A stretch of DNA of 64,000 nt from the NCBI GenBank assembly GCA_945895265.1, contig CAMDEF010000002.1, forward strand, positions 1 to 64,000, given 5' to 3'. Below are positions 34,635 through 43,533 of this stretch, piece by piece (positions within the stretch are counted from its first letter, which is position 1; every line of letters starts with the position of its first letter). The notes beneath the pieces were generated by a model that saw only the letters and a list, made by a program, of their open reading frames with translations, was not told the DNA's origin and searched no databases. Both the position numbers and the translations under genes were made by a program. Origin of the DNA: Bordetella parapertussis. Lineage in GTDB: Bacteria; Pseudomonadota; Gammaproteobacteria; Burkholderiales; Burkholderiaceae_B.

Positions 34635-35822
34635 TCAGGCTGGTGTGAACTCTGGTATCGCGCGGATCATAAAGTCATCAAACAAAGGTACTGTAAAGGC
34701 CATCACGCCGTGAGCCGGGCTATATACCATCCCTTTCTTAATGAGCTTTGATCTAACTGGTCCGAGCCCTTTCAGCGGCAAGCCAAGCGCACTGGCGATA
34801 TCGCTAGATCTGGGGTGAGTCGGTCCCAGATACGCCATGGCACGAAGAAAATGTTTTTCACCGGGGGTCAGTCGATCAAAGCGCACACGAAAAAAATTCT
34901 TGTCCAGCCTTCTAATGACATCAGGCGTTGCATCCTGAACCACTTTTAGGGTAATCGGGCTTGTCGTAGCTGAGTTCCAGGCCTGGTACCCCCACTCTTG
35001 CAGAAAATATGGGTAGCCTTGGGTCAAACGAAACACTTCTTGTAGGGCCGCGTTTTCAATCATTACGCCCACGGCAGTCGCAGGGTCGCGCAGCGCTTTC
35101 GCAGAGTCTGATTCTGAAAGTGCGCCAACCTCAGGAAAATTGAATAATCGTTCGGCATAAGACTTTGACTCACCAGCCATGCCGGCCAGCATGGGTAGCC
35201 CTGACGCCAGCAAAACGAGTGGCAGTTGTTTTTGTTGCATCTTATGCATAGCCATGATCAGAGCGCCCAATTCTTTTGAGCTTAAATACTGAACCTCATC
35301 AATTAGAATCGCAACTGCAGCACCCCGCTCTTGAGCGGCTTCTGCGATTGCCATAAAAAGGTTGGGAAGGTCAATTTCAAGGTCCCCACTATCGGCGGTT
35401 CCAGTGGCGGGTTCGATATCCAAGCCTAGCGCAACATCGCCCACGGCGACCTTGATGCCACCAATAAAACTACGCAGCACTGCAAGACCTCGTTTGACTT
35501 TATGGCCGACAGCAGCCATGCGGTCTAACTCGTGCAGCAAGCTTCGTAAAGCAGGGTAAATCAACTCACCAAGCGATTTGTCTGCGTGCGCCTCAAGCAA
35601 TATCGTTTGATAGCCAGTATTTTTGGCGATACGCTCGATTTCGTTAAGAAGGACAGTTTTGCCGACACCACGCAAACCTGTTAGCAACAGGCTTTTTTCC
35701 GGTTTTTTTTGCTTGACGCGTCCAAGAAGGATTGCAGACTCGGCTAATATCGAGTCTCGGCCCACCAGTTCGGGCGGAGGAGATCCGGCACCAGGGGAAT
35801 AGGGATTGTTGATGGGATCCAA
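34635..35822 (-). CDS. Solitary AAA/P-loop ATPase, ORC1/Cdc6-like
   Basis: A 395-residue ATPase. Walker A is GLRGVGKT at 49-56 and Walker B is VAILIDE at 170-176 followed by VQYLSSKELG. A C-terminal part (about 315-390: LTPGEKHFLRAM..., SDIASALGLP) looks like a winged helix, giving the general ORC/Cdc6 or archaeal ATPase layout. The N-terminal DPINNPYSPGAGSPPPELVGRD is typical of this group, whose members include solitary genes of unknown role in many bacteria. The TTG start at 35822 is supported by AGGA nearby. It is alone on its strand, and its upstream DNA is very AT-rich with inverted repeats. It is not a standard replication gene. Functions in defence, plasmid-like maintenance or regulation are open. 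Confidence 0.78.
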   Translation of the reverse strand: MDPINNPYSPGAGSPPPELVGRDSILAESAILLGRVKQKKPEKSLLLTGLRGVGKTVLLNEIERIAKNTGYQTILLEAHADKSLGELIYPALRSLLHELDRMAAVGHKVKRGLAVLRSFIGGIKVAVGDVALGLDIEPATGTADSGDLEIDLPNLFMAIAEAAQERGAAVAILIDEVQYLSSKELGALIMAMHKMQQKQLPLVLLASGLPMLAGMAGESKSYAERLFNFPEVGALSESDSAKALRDPATAVGVMIENAALQEVFRLTQGYPYFLQEWGYQAWNSATTSPITLKVVQDATPDVIRRLDKNFFRVRFDRLTPGEKHFLRAMAYLGPTHPRSSDIASALGLPLKGLGPVRSKLIKKGMVYSPAHGVMAFTVPLFDDFMIRAIPEFTPA

Positions 35823-35851
35823 GGTAGTCCTGTATTCAAATTGTTAATGCC

Positions 35852-35893
35852 TAGACTATTTGATTTAAATCTAAGGATAGATTAAATAGTCTA
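35852..35893. promoter_or_regulatory. AT-rich inverted repeat between the ATPase and ggt-like genes
   Basis: A perfect 10-bp inverted repeat TAGACTATTT (35852-35861) / AAATAGTCTA (35884-35893) encloses a second stem AATCTA (35868-35873) / TAGATT (35878-35883). Further TAGAT, ATCTA and TAGAC words recur up to about 35960. The whole 190-bp divergent gap is strikingly AT-rich compared with its surroundings. Likely operator(s) and promoter(s) for the ATPase and perhaps for the glutamyltransferase gene. Confidence 0.6.
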
Positions 35894-36013
35894 TCAAATT
35901 CTAAAATTATCTATTATATATTAGTTAGATTTATATAGACGTAGATAGAGTTTAGTAGACTTTGATCGCTTTTATGCCTAAAACTTGAAAACGGTCAAAA
36001 CTTTTTCAACGAT

Positions 36014-37882
36014 ATGACAATCGCAAATAAATCTGCAGCACAAGACTCTACCTTTACCACCCGCCCTGAGATCGTTGGTACTTTTGGGGTAGTGGCTTCA
36101 ACCCACTGGCTGGCTTCGCAAACTGCAATGGGTATTCTTGAAAAAGGTGGCAATGCGTTTGACGCGGCTGTTGCCGGGGGCTTCGTCTTACAGATTGTCG
36201 AGCCCCATTTAAATGGGCCCGGTGGTGAAGTACCGATCATGCTTTGGTCTGAAAAAGAGCAGCGCATGCGAGTCATTTGTGGGCAAGGGCCTGCACCAAA
36301 ATTGGCGACTTATGCTTACTTTAAAGCGCTGGGCCTAGAGCTCGTGCCGGGCATTGGCTTGCTACCCGCCACAGTACCTGGGGCCTTTGGTGCCTGGCTG
36401 ACAATGCTGCGTGATTACGGCACCATGACACTCGCTGAGGTGATGGCACCTGCGATTGCGTACGCGCGCGACGGCTTCCCGATATTGCCACGCACCGTAC
36501 AGGCGATTTTGGCTGTGCAAAGTTTATTTGCGTCCGAATGGAAGTCCTCAGCTGAGGTGTGGATCCCAAGGGGGCAGGTTCCTCGGCCAGGCGAATTATT
36601 TCAAAGCCCAGCAATCGCGCAGACGTACTCGCGCCTGTTAACCGAGGCTGCAGCAGTCGGTGTGGGCGATCGCGTCCTGACAATCAACGCCGCGCTTGAG
36701 ATTTTTTATCGGGGCTTCATCGCGCAAGAAATCGATCAGTTTTACACCGACCAACCGATACGTGACACGACGGGTGAACGCAACACCGGTTTGTTGCGTT
36801 ACGACGACCTCGCAAACTGGACGCCAACGTATGAAGAGCCACACACCGTTGACTTTGGCCGCTACACAGTGGCCAAGTGTGGCCCGTGGTCACAGGGCCC
36901 GGTCATGTTGCAGCAGCTATCTATCCTGAAGCACGCTGGTCTTGAGAATTTTGCGCCTGATTCCGCTGAGTTTGTACATCGAGTGGCTGAGGCAACCAAA
37001 CTTGCCATGGCTGATCGCATGGCTTGGTATGGTGATCCTTTGTTTGCGAAGATCCCAATGGCAGAGCTGTTGTCAGACGAATATGGCAAAGCGCGCTACG
37101 CGCGTATCGGAGCACTGAGCGCCACATTATTTGAAGTGGGTCAGCCTGGCGGGTTGCAGGCAGAGCTACCCGATCTTGAAGCGGCAGCGCGCACGCTAAA
37201 AGTGTCAGATACGCGCTTTGGTGTGGGTGAACCGACCTTTGCAGCGTTGCCACCTGTCAGTGAATGGGCCAAGAAAGAGGTCTTTATCGGAGACACCTGT
37301 CACATTGATGTGATTGATGCGCAAGGCAATATGGTTTCGGCTACGCCGTCAGGTGGTTGGTTATCTTCAAGCCCAGCGATTCCTGCCTTGGGTTTCTCGC
37401 TGGGTACGCGGTTACAAATGACGTGGTTTGATGACAACGTGCCTGGGCAGTTGATGCCGGGTAAGCGACCCACCACCACCTTGTCGCCTTCGATGGCGTT
37501 GCGCGACGGCTTGCCGTATATGGTGTTTGGTACGCCGGGCGGTGATCAACAAGATCAATGGAGTACAGAATTCTTTTTGCGCCATGCGGTGTACGGTATG
37601 AATCTTCAAGAGGCCATCGAATATCCTGCATGGCACGTCGATCATTTTCCGATTTCGTTTTGGCCGCGCTCGTTGCGCTATAACCAAATCACCCTAGAGT
37701 CGCGCTTTCCAGAGGCAACGATACAAGCGTTGCGCGACGCCGGGCACGAGGTGAAGGTCGGTGCAGAGTGGTCTGAAGGACGCATGTCGGCTTGCACGCG
37801 CGAGCCGAGTTTGAATGGTAGATTATTATTACGTGCAGCTGCGAATCCCCGCGGCATGCAAGGTTACGCGGTAGGACGTTAA
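36014..37882 (+). CDS. Gamma-glutamyltransferase family Ntn-hydrolase
   Basis: A 622-residue member of the gamma-glutamyltransferase/cephalosporin acylase family. It begins with GTFGVVASTHWLASQTAMGILEKGG and contains the processing and nucleophile site DTCHIDV with Thr428, where autocatalytic cleavage would give large and small subunits. Downstream, PGKRPTTTLSPSMALRDG and GTPGGDQQDQW are the usual glycine-rich pocket. No signal peptide is evident at the N-terminus, so a cytoplasmic location is more likely than the periplasmic one of E. coli Ggt. It is followed two bases later by a Bug-family gene. Substrates may be gamma-glutamyl peptides or other amides. Confidence 0.88.
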   Translation: MTIANKSAAQDSTFTTRPEIVGTFGVVASTHWLASQTAMGILEKGGNAFDAAVAGGFVLQIVEPHLNGPGGEVPIMLWSEKEQRMRVICGQGPAPKLATYAYFKALGLELVPGIGLLPATVPGAFGAWLTMLRDYGTMTLAEVMAPAIAYARDGFPILPRTVQAILAVQSLFASEWKSSAEVWIPRGQVPRPGELFQSPAIAQTYSRLLTEAAAVGVGDRVLTINAALEIFYRGFIAQEIDQFYTDQPIRDTTGERNTGLLRYDDLANWTPTYEEPHTVDFGRYTVAKCGPWSQGPVMLQQLSILKHAGLENFAPDSAEFVHRVAEATKLAMADRMAWYGDPLFAKIPMAELLSDEYGKARYARIGALSATLFEVGQPGGLQAELPDLEAAARTLKVSDTRFGVGEPTFAALPPVSEWAKKEVFIGDTCHIDVIDAQGNMVSATPSGGWLSSSPAIPALGFSLGTRLQMTWFDDNVPGQLMPGKRPTTTLSPSMALRDGLPYMVFGTPGGDQQDQWSTEFFLRHAVYGMNLQEAIEYPAWHVDHFPISFWPRSLRYNQITLESRFPEATIQALRDAGHEVKVGAEWSEGRMSACTREPSLNGRLLLRAAANPRGMQGYAVGR

Positions 37883-37884
37883 CG

Positions 37885-38844
37885 ATGTTTAAAAAAATCC
37901 TTTTTACTTTGTGCGTAGCCCTTGTTGGCGTCGCTCCGGTGCAGGCTGCATGGCCCGAACGCACTGTCACGCTGATTGTGCCTTGGGCACCCGGCGGCTC
38001 AACTGATATTTTGGCCCGTATGTTGTCAGACTACCTGACGCGCTCGCTTGGCCAAACATTCATTGTCGAAAACAAGGCAGGTGCTTCTGGCAACATTGGT
38101 TCAAATCTTGTTGCCAAGGCCAAGCCAGATGGTTACACCTTGCTTGTGGGTTCGATGAGCACGCATGCAATGAATCAAGCACTGTTCTCATCCATGCCCT
38201 TTGAACCGGTCGATGATTTCACACCGATTTCTTTGGTGGCTTTTGTGACCAACACGTTGGTGATTAACCCAAAGATTGCGGTCAAAAACGTGGCTGAACT
38301 CATTGCGTATGCCAAGGCTAATCCTAAAAAATTGAATTTTGCTTCGGCCGGAGCGGGTTCAACGAATCACATTAGTGCGGTCTTGTTTGAACTTGCCGCT
38401 GGCATACAGATGACGCATATCCCCTACAAGGGTGGTGCGCCCGCGGTGCTTGATACCGTGGCGGGTCAGACCGAAGTGTTGTTCGGTGCTGGCACACAAA
38501 CCTTGCCGCATGTGAAATCCGGCAAACTCAAGTTACTTGCAGTGACTGAAAGCACTCGATCGCCGCAATTGCCTGACACACCAACGGTTGCCGAGACCCT
38601 ACCTGGTTATGAGTTGGTCGTTTGGTATGGCGCGTTTGGCCCGAAGGATCTGCCCAAAGAGATCACCGAGCGGTTAAGCGCTGAAATCAACCGTATTGTT
38701 GCGTTACCAGAGGTTCGTACAAAGATGTCTGCGATCGGTGTCGAAGTGGTCTCTTCAACGCCAGCGGGCTTTGCCAAGACGTTGCAGCAAGACGCGGCCA
38801 AGTTCACCAAGCTAATACGTGAGTTGAAAATTACGGCAGAGTGA
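37885..38844 (+). CDS. Bug/TctC-family periplasmic solute-binding protein
   Basis: A 319-residue exported protein with a signal peptide (about 1-22, ending VQAA). The Bug hallmark WPERTVTLIVPWAPGGSTDI follows, and MTHIPYKGGAPAVLDTVAGQTE lies in the second lobe. It starts two bases after the stop of the gamma-glutamyltransferase gene, so the two are translated together and the bound solute may be a product or substrate of that enzyme. No tripartite transporter membrane components accompany it. Second of three Bug proteins in the window. Confidence 0.9.
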   Translation: MFKKILFTLCVALVGVAPVQAAWPERTVTLIVPWAPGGSTDILARMLSDYLTRSLGQTFIVENKAGASGNIGSNLVAKAKPDGYTLLVGSMSTHAMNQALFSSMPFEPVDDFTPISLVAFVTNTLVINPKIAVKNVAELIAYAKANPKKLNFASAGAGSTNHISAVLFELAAGIQMTHIPYKGGAPAVLDTVAGQTEVLFGAGTQTLPHVKSGKLKLLAVTESTRSPQLPDTPTVAETLPGYELVVWYGAFGPKDLPKEITERLSAEINRIVALPEVRTKMSAIGVEVVSSTPAGFAKTLQQDAAKFTKLIRELKITAE

Positions 38845-38921
38845 GGCGAAGGCGAAATGATTGTGGTCTTTTCGCCAGTCACCTTCCTAATGAGTGAATA
38901 AATTGTCCGTAGCTCCGATAA

Positions 38922-39034
38922 AAATAACCGATCGGTAATAAAGTAGTCTAAAAATACGACTTTATTAAAAATAATACCGATCGGTTATTTATTGTTGTTT
39001 GAGATCTGTTTTCATTATAAAATTACCGATCGGT
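38922..39034. promoter_or_regulatory. Three ACCGATCGGT operators of the hipBA locus
   Basis: The palindrome ACCGATCGGT occurs at 38927-38936, 38976-38985 and 39025-39034, with centres exactly 49 bp apart. The first two are also arms of a larger perfect inverted repeat, AAATAACCGATCGGTA (38922-38937) and TACCGATCGGTTATTT (38975-38990). The third lies 15 bp before the hipB start. The array is the likely binding site for HipB and HipBA, repressing the operon. An additional AATAAAGT/ACTTTATT pair lies between sites one and two. Confidence 0.8.
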
Positions 39035-39049
39035 AATATGGAGCGTTTC

Positions 39050-39298
39050 ATGACAACTTCAGACCTCAATGTCGGTGTAACAATCACCTCAACGCGTGAG
39101 TTGGGTGAGCTTTTGAAGCAGTCGAGAAAGAGCGCTGGCGTGACGCAAGCCACACTCTCTGGCCTCGCGAACTGGGGAGGCCGTTTTATTGGTGATGTCG
39201 AGAGCGGTAAACCGACAGTTCGTGCACAAATGCTGTTTGATCTGATTGGCTGGCTAGGGCTAGAGGTTGTCATTCGAAAAAAAACTGTTTCTAAATGA
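39050..39298 (+). CDS. hipB: HipB-like antitoxin, HTH Xre family
   Basis: An 82-residue DNA-binding protein. The helix-turn-helix covers LGELLKQSRKSAGVTQATLSGLAN with the recognition part FIGDVESGK, and a short C-terminal strand (GWLGLEVVIRKK) follows, as in HipB. It would neutralise HipA and repress its own promoter through the three upstream palindromes. The ATG at 39050 is preferred because GGAG precedes it at 39040-39043; a frame to 38999 would place two operators inside the gene. It overlaps hipA by four bases (ATGA). Confidence 0.88.
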   Translation: MTTSDLNVGVTITSTRELGELLKQSRKSAGVTQATLSGLANWGGRFIGDVESGKPTVRAQMLFDLIGWLGLEVVIRKKTVSK

Positions 39299-40530
39299 GT
39301 CAGACTTTAGCCATGTATGTTGACGGCCGTTTGGTTGGTCATTTGTATGACCAGCGTCCGCTCGCGTTCGAATACACCAGCGAGTGCCTCAGCGGCTTGT
39401 TGTCAACGCAACTGACTCGGGTGATTGCCTTGCAGGCCGGAAAAATCTCGACGCCTGCGGTGCATGCTTACTTTGAAAATCTTTTGCCAGAGGGTGATCA
39501 ACGGCGAGCGCTTGAGGATCAGCATCATGTCACCTCGATTTTTGGCCTGCTGAGCGTTGCAGGTGGTGATACTGCTGGGGCTGTTGTGCTTGAACCGATA
39601 CAGTCGGCGGTCGATCGCCCCACTTACCGCAAACACACTTGGGAGCAGATTGCCCAAATGATTGCTGGCAATGGTGTGCAAGCAGCATCCGCAAAGGCGT
39701 CTGTTTCTGGCGCACAATTCAAAATCCTACTATCCATTGATCAGAAAGATGGGGCGCCGCTCTTGCCTGTGGGCTCGACTGCTTCAACGCACATTTTAAA
39801 ACCAGACATCAAACGCGTTGGTCAAAAAATCTGGGCTTCAGCGATTAACGAAACGATCATGATGCGCGCTGCGAGAAAATGCGATCTTAGAGTAGCTTCG
39901 GTAGACTACCAACCAACCGTTCATTCATGCCTTGTTCAACGCTACGATCGGATCGAAGCAGGCGGTTTAGTCCAAAGGCTGAATCAATTTGATCTGTGCC
40001 AGTTGCTAGAGACACCCTCGGACGTGAAATACGAAGCGGATGGGGGTCCAAGTTTTACTCAATGTTATAAAAAAATTAAAGCGAGCAGCAGCAATCCACT
40101 AAAAGACTGCGACAGTGTGTTGAAGTGGTTATTTTTCAATTTGTATATCGGAAACAACGACACCCATGCCAAAAATTTGGCGATGTTGGTCAGTGAGGGT
40201 GAGTTTAGATTGGCGCCTTTCTACGACTTGATGTGCACTTCGGTCTATTCGGGATTTGCAAATAGCTTTGCATTTAAGGTCGGCGCTACGTTCAAACCCG
40301 GAGAGATGGTCTCGGCTGACCTGTTGCAATTGGCAGCATCGCTCGACGTGTCCGATCGATACCTTTTTAAAATAAGCAAAGACATGGCGCAGCAAATTAT
40401 TCCTGCCATTGATGAGTCAATCAACGAATTGCAAGATTCTTTCAGTCCGACGGAAAAGTTAATGGCACAGCGCCTAACGAGAGAAGTGTCTAAACTTTGT
40501 AAAAAGCGTAGCCAAAAATTTTTGAGCTAG
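39295..40530 (+). CDS. hipA: HipA-family serine/threonine kinase toxin
   Basis: A 411-residue HipA-type kinase. The glycine-rich loop region is SVSGAQFKILL (136-146), an ATP-binding HILKPD lies at 166-171, the catalytic loop is GNNDTHAKN with Asp289, and the metal-binding Asp is D311 in APFYDL. HipA of E. coli phosphorylates glutamyl-tRNA synthetase and induces growth arrest; the exact target of this relative is not known. It is translationally coupled to hipB. Its stop overlaps the stop of the opposite MFS gene by four bases. Catalytic residues appear intact, so the toxin should be active. Confidence 0.92.
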   Translation: MSQTLAMYVDGRLVGHLYDQRPLAFEYTSECLSGLLSTQLTRVIALQAGKISTPAVHAYFENLLPEGDQRRALEDQHHVTSIFGLLSVAGGDTAGAVVLEPIQSAVDRPTYRKHTWEQIAQMIAGNGVQAASAKASVSGAQFKILLSIDQKDGAPLLPVGSTASTHILKPDIKRVGQKIWASAINETIMMRAARKCDLRVASVDYQPTVHSCLVQRYDRIEAGGLVQRLNQFDLCQLLETPSDVKYEADGGPSFTQCYKKIKASSSNPLKDCDSVLKWLFFNLYIGNNDTHAKNLAMLVSEGEFRLAPFYDLMCTSVYSGFANSFAFKVGATFKPGEMVSADLLQLAASLDVSDRYLFKISKDMAQQIIPAIDESINELQDSFSPTEKLMAQRLTREVSKLCKKRSQKFLS

Positions 40531-41744
40531 TTGAGTGCTTTGTCGATCTGACGTTGTAGTTGAGCAGGCGTCTGTGTAGGCCTCTTCGGCAAGCGCATTG
40601 CAAAACCGATGCCGACTACATTCACGGCCGCCGCGATCCAGATTGAAGAGCGGTAGGTATTGCTCCAGTCAAACAGCCACCCTGCTAAAACCGGTAGGCA
40701 CACGGCGGCCACGCACCAGCCGATATATATTCTGCTGGCCACGATGCCGAATTGGGCGCTGGGCCAGTGCATGCCGATGCCACCGGCGGTTGAGCCAGAG
40801 ACAAAGCCATAACCCATCCCCACCATGGCCAGAGCAATCAAAGCAACTTCTGGGCTTGGCCATATCGTCAGCATCAGAGCGCCGGTTAACGACCAGATAT
40901 GAGCAGCCGTCATCACCTGTCTGAGGCTAAAGCGATCCATCAGCCAGCCGCCGGTGATACGGGCAGCAGCAATCATGCCTGTGATGAAAGAGGTCGCTCC
41001 GATTGAAAACTGAGTGCCGCCGCCATAAGACTGAACGATACCGGCAGACTGACTCATGACCATTAAGCCAGCAGAGGCCGCTAAGAAAAATACGATGGCG
41101 ATTCTTAAAAACAGTGGCCATTGGGTGATTCCCAAATAAGATTGCTGCCTGTTTGCCTCAAGGTTAGTCGCAGTAGTGGCGTTGGCATTCGCTTTTGGGA
41201 TGTGGCTATGTAAGCCGGTGAGCCAAACTGCGATGAGACCGCTAATCAGCACGACTAGCCCCAAATTCAACAAGGTCTGCCGCAAGCCCATCAGTTCGAC
41301 CGACCAACCCAGCAAGGGTGCACCAAGCATCGCCCCTAGTGGATACAAACCTACAACGTAGCCATTGACCAAACCACGGTGTTTGGTAGGCACGAGGTTG
41401 ACGATTTGTTGGGCTGTGGTAAACGCGACGCCACCCCCTAAACCGAACAGGATGGCGTATCCAAAGAGCAGCGACCAAAACCCTTGAGCTTGTGAGGCTA
41501 GCGCCAAGCCTAGAGCCCCGGTGAAACAGGTGATCAGCAGAACTGCCCCAGTCGAGAGTCGGGTGTACACCGCGGGCGCGACATTCATGCCCGTTGCGAA
41601 CATGACCGTACAGAGTCCAAAGATCACGCCCATATCCGAGCGGGTTAGCGACAGCATGGCTTCCATCGACTTCAAGAACACGCTGAAGGCGTAAATTGTA
41701 CCGAAGGGAAGGTTGGCAAAGGTCGCAGCTAGGATGAGGCGCAT
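40527..41744 (-). CDS. MFS transporter (oxalate/formate antiporter-like)
   Basis: A 405-residue major facilitator with about 12 membrane helices. It begins LILAATFANLPFGTIYAFSVF, has the signature loop VPTKHRGLVNGYVVGLYPLGAM, and a second-half loop with MDRFSLRQVMTAAH. The opening and the FGLGGG stretch resemble the oxalate/formate antiporter (OFA) group of carboxylate carriers. Convergent with hipA, whose last four bases it shares, so there is no room for a terminator between them. It is transcribed alone. Substrate unknown. Confidence 0.85.
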   Translation of the reverse strand: MRLILAATFANLPFGTIYAFSVFLKSMEAMLSLTRSDMGVIFGLCTVMFATGMNVAPAVYTRLSTGAVLLITCFTGALGLALASQAQGFWSLLFGYAILFGLGGGVAFTTAQQIVNLVPTKHRGLVNGYVVGLYPLGAMLGAPLLGWSVELMGLRQTLLNLGLVVLISGLIAVWLTGLHSHIPKANANATTATNLEANRQQSYLGITQWPLFLRIAIVFFLAASAGLMVMSQSAGIVQSYGGGTQFSIGATSFITGMIAAARITGGWLMDRFSLRQVMTAAHIWSLTGALMLTIWPSPEVALIALAMVGMGYGFVSGSTAGGIGMHWPSAQFGIVASRIYIGWCVAAVCLPVLAGWLFDWSNTYRSSIWIAAAVNVVGIGFAMRLPKRPTQTPAQLQRQIDKALN

Positions 41745-41847
41745 GAGCGGTTTCGTATGCTTATAGAGTCAGAGAATCTTTGGTTTTTTCAATATAAACT
41801 AATTCTTCGATGCCATTGACTCAGGTCGTCTAGAAAAGGAGTTCAAC

Positions 41848-42525
41848 TTGAAGTTATATATCGCAAATAAAAACTACTCGTCTTGGTCGTTGCGGCCCTG
41901 GGCCCTTTTGCAGGCGCGCGGCATCGAGTTCGAAGAGGTGTTGGTGCCTTTTGCGGCTGGGTCACAACCGTCAGCGTTTAAAGCGTTCTCGCCCACAAGT
42001 AAAGTGCCTTGTCTTGAAGATAATGGGTTATTGATCTGGGATTCGCTCGCAATCTGCGAGTACGTCGCTGAGCAACATCCCGGTTGTTGGCCTATCGATA
42101 CGACCGCTCGTGCTTGGGCGCGTAGTGCGGCAGCCGAAATGCATTCGGGGTTTCAGACGCTTCGTAGCCTCTGCCCGATGAATTGCGGCATTCGTGTAGC
42201 GCTTGAAAAAATCGACGACGGCTTGCGGGCAGACGTTGAGCGTGTCGATGCTTTATGGCTTGAAGGGCTTGCAAAATTTGGTGGCCCTTATCTTGCCGGC
42301 AAAGAATGTGGCATCGTCGACGCGTTTTTTGCCCCTGTCATTTTCAGAGTGCAAAGCTATGGTTTGCAGCTCAGCCAGCAGGCCCAGTCATATGTTGAAA
42401 GGATGCTGAGCCTGCCAAGCATGCAGCACTGGTACGCTGAGGCTTTGCTTGAAACTTGGCGCAAACCAGAGTACGAACAGGCTGCTGCTGCGCACGGACA
42501 AATCGTTCGCGATTTTAGAGTCTGA
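41848..42525 (+). CDS. Glutathione S-transferase family protein
   Basis: A 225-residue cytoplasmic GST. The thioredoxin-like N-domain starts LYIANKNYSSWSLRPWALL, with the Ser-rich GSH site and the cis-Pro STSKVPCLED-type loop, then a DSLAICEYVAEQHP segment. The helical C-domain follows. The TTG start at 41848 is supported by AAAAGGAG eight bases before it. Related YfcF-like proteins act in peroxide defence. No partner genes; a strong hairpin follows the stop codon. Confidence 0.88.
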   Translation: MKLYIANKNYSSWSLRPWALLQARGIEFEEVLVPFAAGSQPSAFKAFSPTSKVPCLEDNGLLIWDSLAICEYVAEQHPGCWPIDTTARAWARSAAAEMHSGFQTLRSLCPMNCGIRVALEKIDDGLRADVERVDALWLEGLAKFGGPYLAGKECGIVDAFFAPVIFRVQSYGLQLSQQAQSYVERMLSLPSMQHWYAEALLETWRKPEYEQAAAAHGQIVRDFRV

Positions 42526-42538
42526 GATCCAGCTATGT

Positions 42539-42576
42539 CACGCACGCGGGTCGCTAGACCTGTGAGTGCGTGCGTG
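42539..42576. terminator. Bidirectional hairpin between GST and pirin genes
   Basis: A perfect 9-bp inverted repeat CACGCACGC (42539-42547) / GCGTGCGTG (42568-42576). Inside lies another short stem GGTC/GACC. It is located between two converging genes, beginning 13 bp after the GST stop. There is no clean T run on either side, so rho-independent action is uncertain. Confidence 0.5.
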
Positions 42577-42644
42577 GCCTAGACGTCAAGGCGTCAGACT
42601 GTAGAGCTGAAGATTTTGACGGTTGTGCGTGTTGGTTGGCTGGC

Positions 42645-43346
42645 TCAAGCCGCTAGATCAAAAATCAACACTTCAGCATTGAGACCATCGGTTAGGTTCA
42701 GTACGGTTTCATCTGCGACGAATAAAGCATCGCCCGAGTTGAGGCTGATATCGTTCACCTTGAGCTTGCCTTTGATCAGGTGAACGTAGGCTTTACGTGT
42801 TGGATCAAGCGTGAGGCTCGCTGTTTGAGTCTGCTCAAACAAGCCCACGTACAGCTTCGCATCTGCATGGATTTTGACTGCATCGCCTTGACCTTGCTCA
42901 GAGGCAATCAGAACAAGTGCGCCTTGTTTGTGTTGGGTAGGCACCGTCTTTTGCTCGTAACTCGGTTGCACATTTTGCTGATTAGGCAAAAGCCAAATTT
43001 GCAAAAAGTGCGTCTGTTGGCCCACTGCGTGATTGAATTCACTATGTTGTACACCGGTACCCGCACTCATGCGCTGCACATCACCTGGTGGGATGCCTTT
43101 GACATTGCCTAAGCTGTCGCGATGCGCCAGTTCACCCGAAAGCACGTAACTGACGATCTCCATGTTCTGGTGACTGTGCTCGCCAAAACCTTTGCCCGCC
43201 TCAATACGATCTTCATTGATGACGCGCAGATTACCCCAGCCCATAAACTCGGCATCGCGGTAACCGGCAAACGAAAAGGAGTGAAAGCTTTTCAGCCAAC
43301 CATGATCGGCATAGCCGCGGTCTTGAGATTCTCTGAGAGTGAGCAT
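42645..43346 (-). CDS. Pirin-family bicupin protein
   Basis: A 233-residue pirin of the YhaK/YhhW type. N-terminal cupin motifs include LKSFHSFSFAGYRD, GFGEHSHQNMEIVSYVLSGEL (metal His/Glu ligands) and GDVQRMSAGTGVQHSEFN; the C-terminal cupin has the shorter HLIKGKLKVNDISLNSGDALFV. Family members include quercetinase-active and redox-regulated proteins. It is a lone minus-strand gene between the GST and the monooxygenase; 187 bp without a gene separate it from the latter. Confidence 0.9.
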   Translation of the reverse strand: MLTLRESQDRGYADHGWLKSFHSFSFAGYRDAEFMGWGNLRVINEDRIEAGKGFGEHSHQNMEIVSYVLSGELAHRDSLGNVKGIPPGDVQRMSAGTGVQHSEFNHAVGQQTHFLQIWLLPNQQNVQPSYEQKTVPTQHKQGALVLIASEQGQGDAVKIHADAKLYVGLFEQTQTASLTLDPTRKAYVHLIKGKLKVNDISLNSGDALFVADETVLNLTDGLNAEVLIFDLAA

Positions 43347-43533
43347 GACAAAGCCTGTTTGTTACATCCAGAAACACATGTGCCGGATGAATTCAGGCAT
43401 TATAGAGGCACTGTTATTGATACAAAGCGAGACGTCTATGTGCCTATCTATCGACACCGTCGATCTCATCCAAGCGGCAAAGTCAGATTCGTGGGATACC
43501 TTTTTTATCGGCTATCCGCATCTGCCCTCTCGC

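Noticed and set aside
34635..35822. Plasmid or phage replication initiator
   Set aside because: The ATPase is ORC-like in outline, but no origin-type iterons, partition genes or phage genes adjoin; the AT-rich repeats are short and look like operators.
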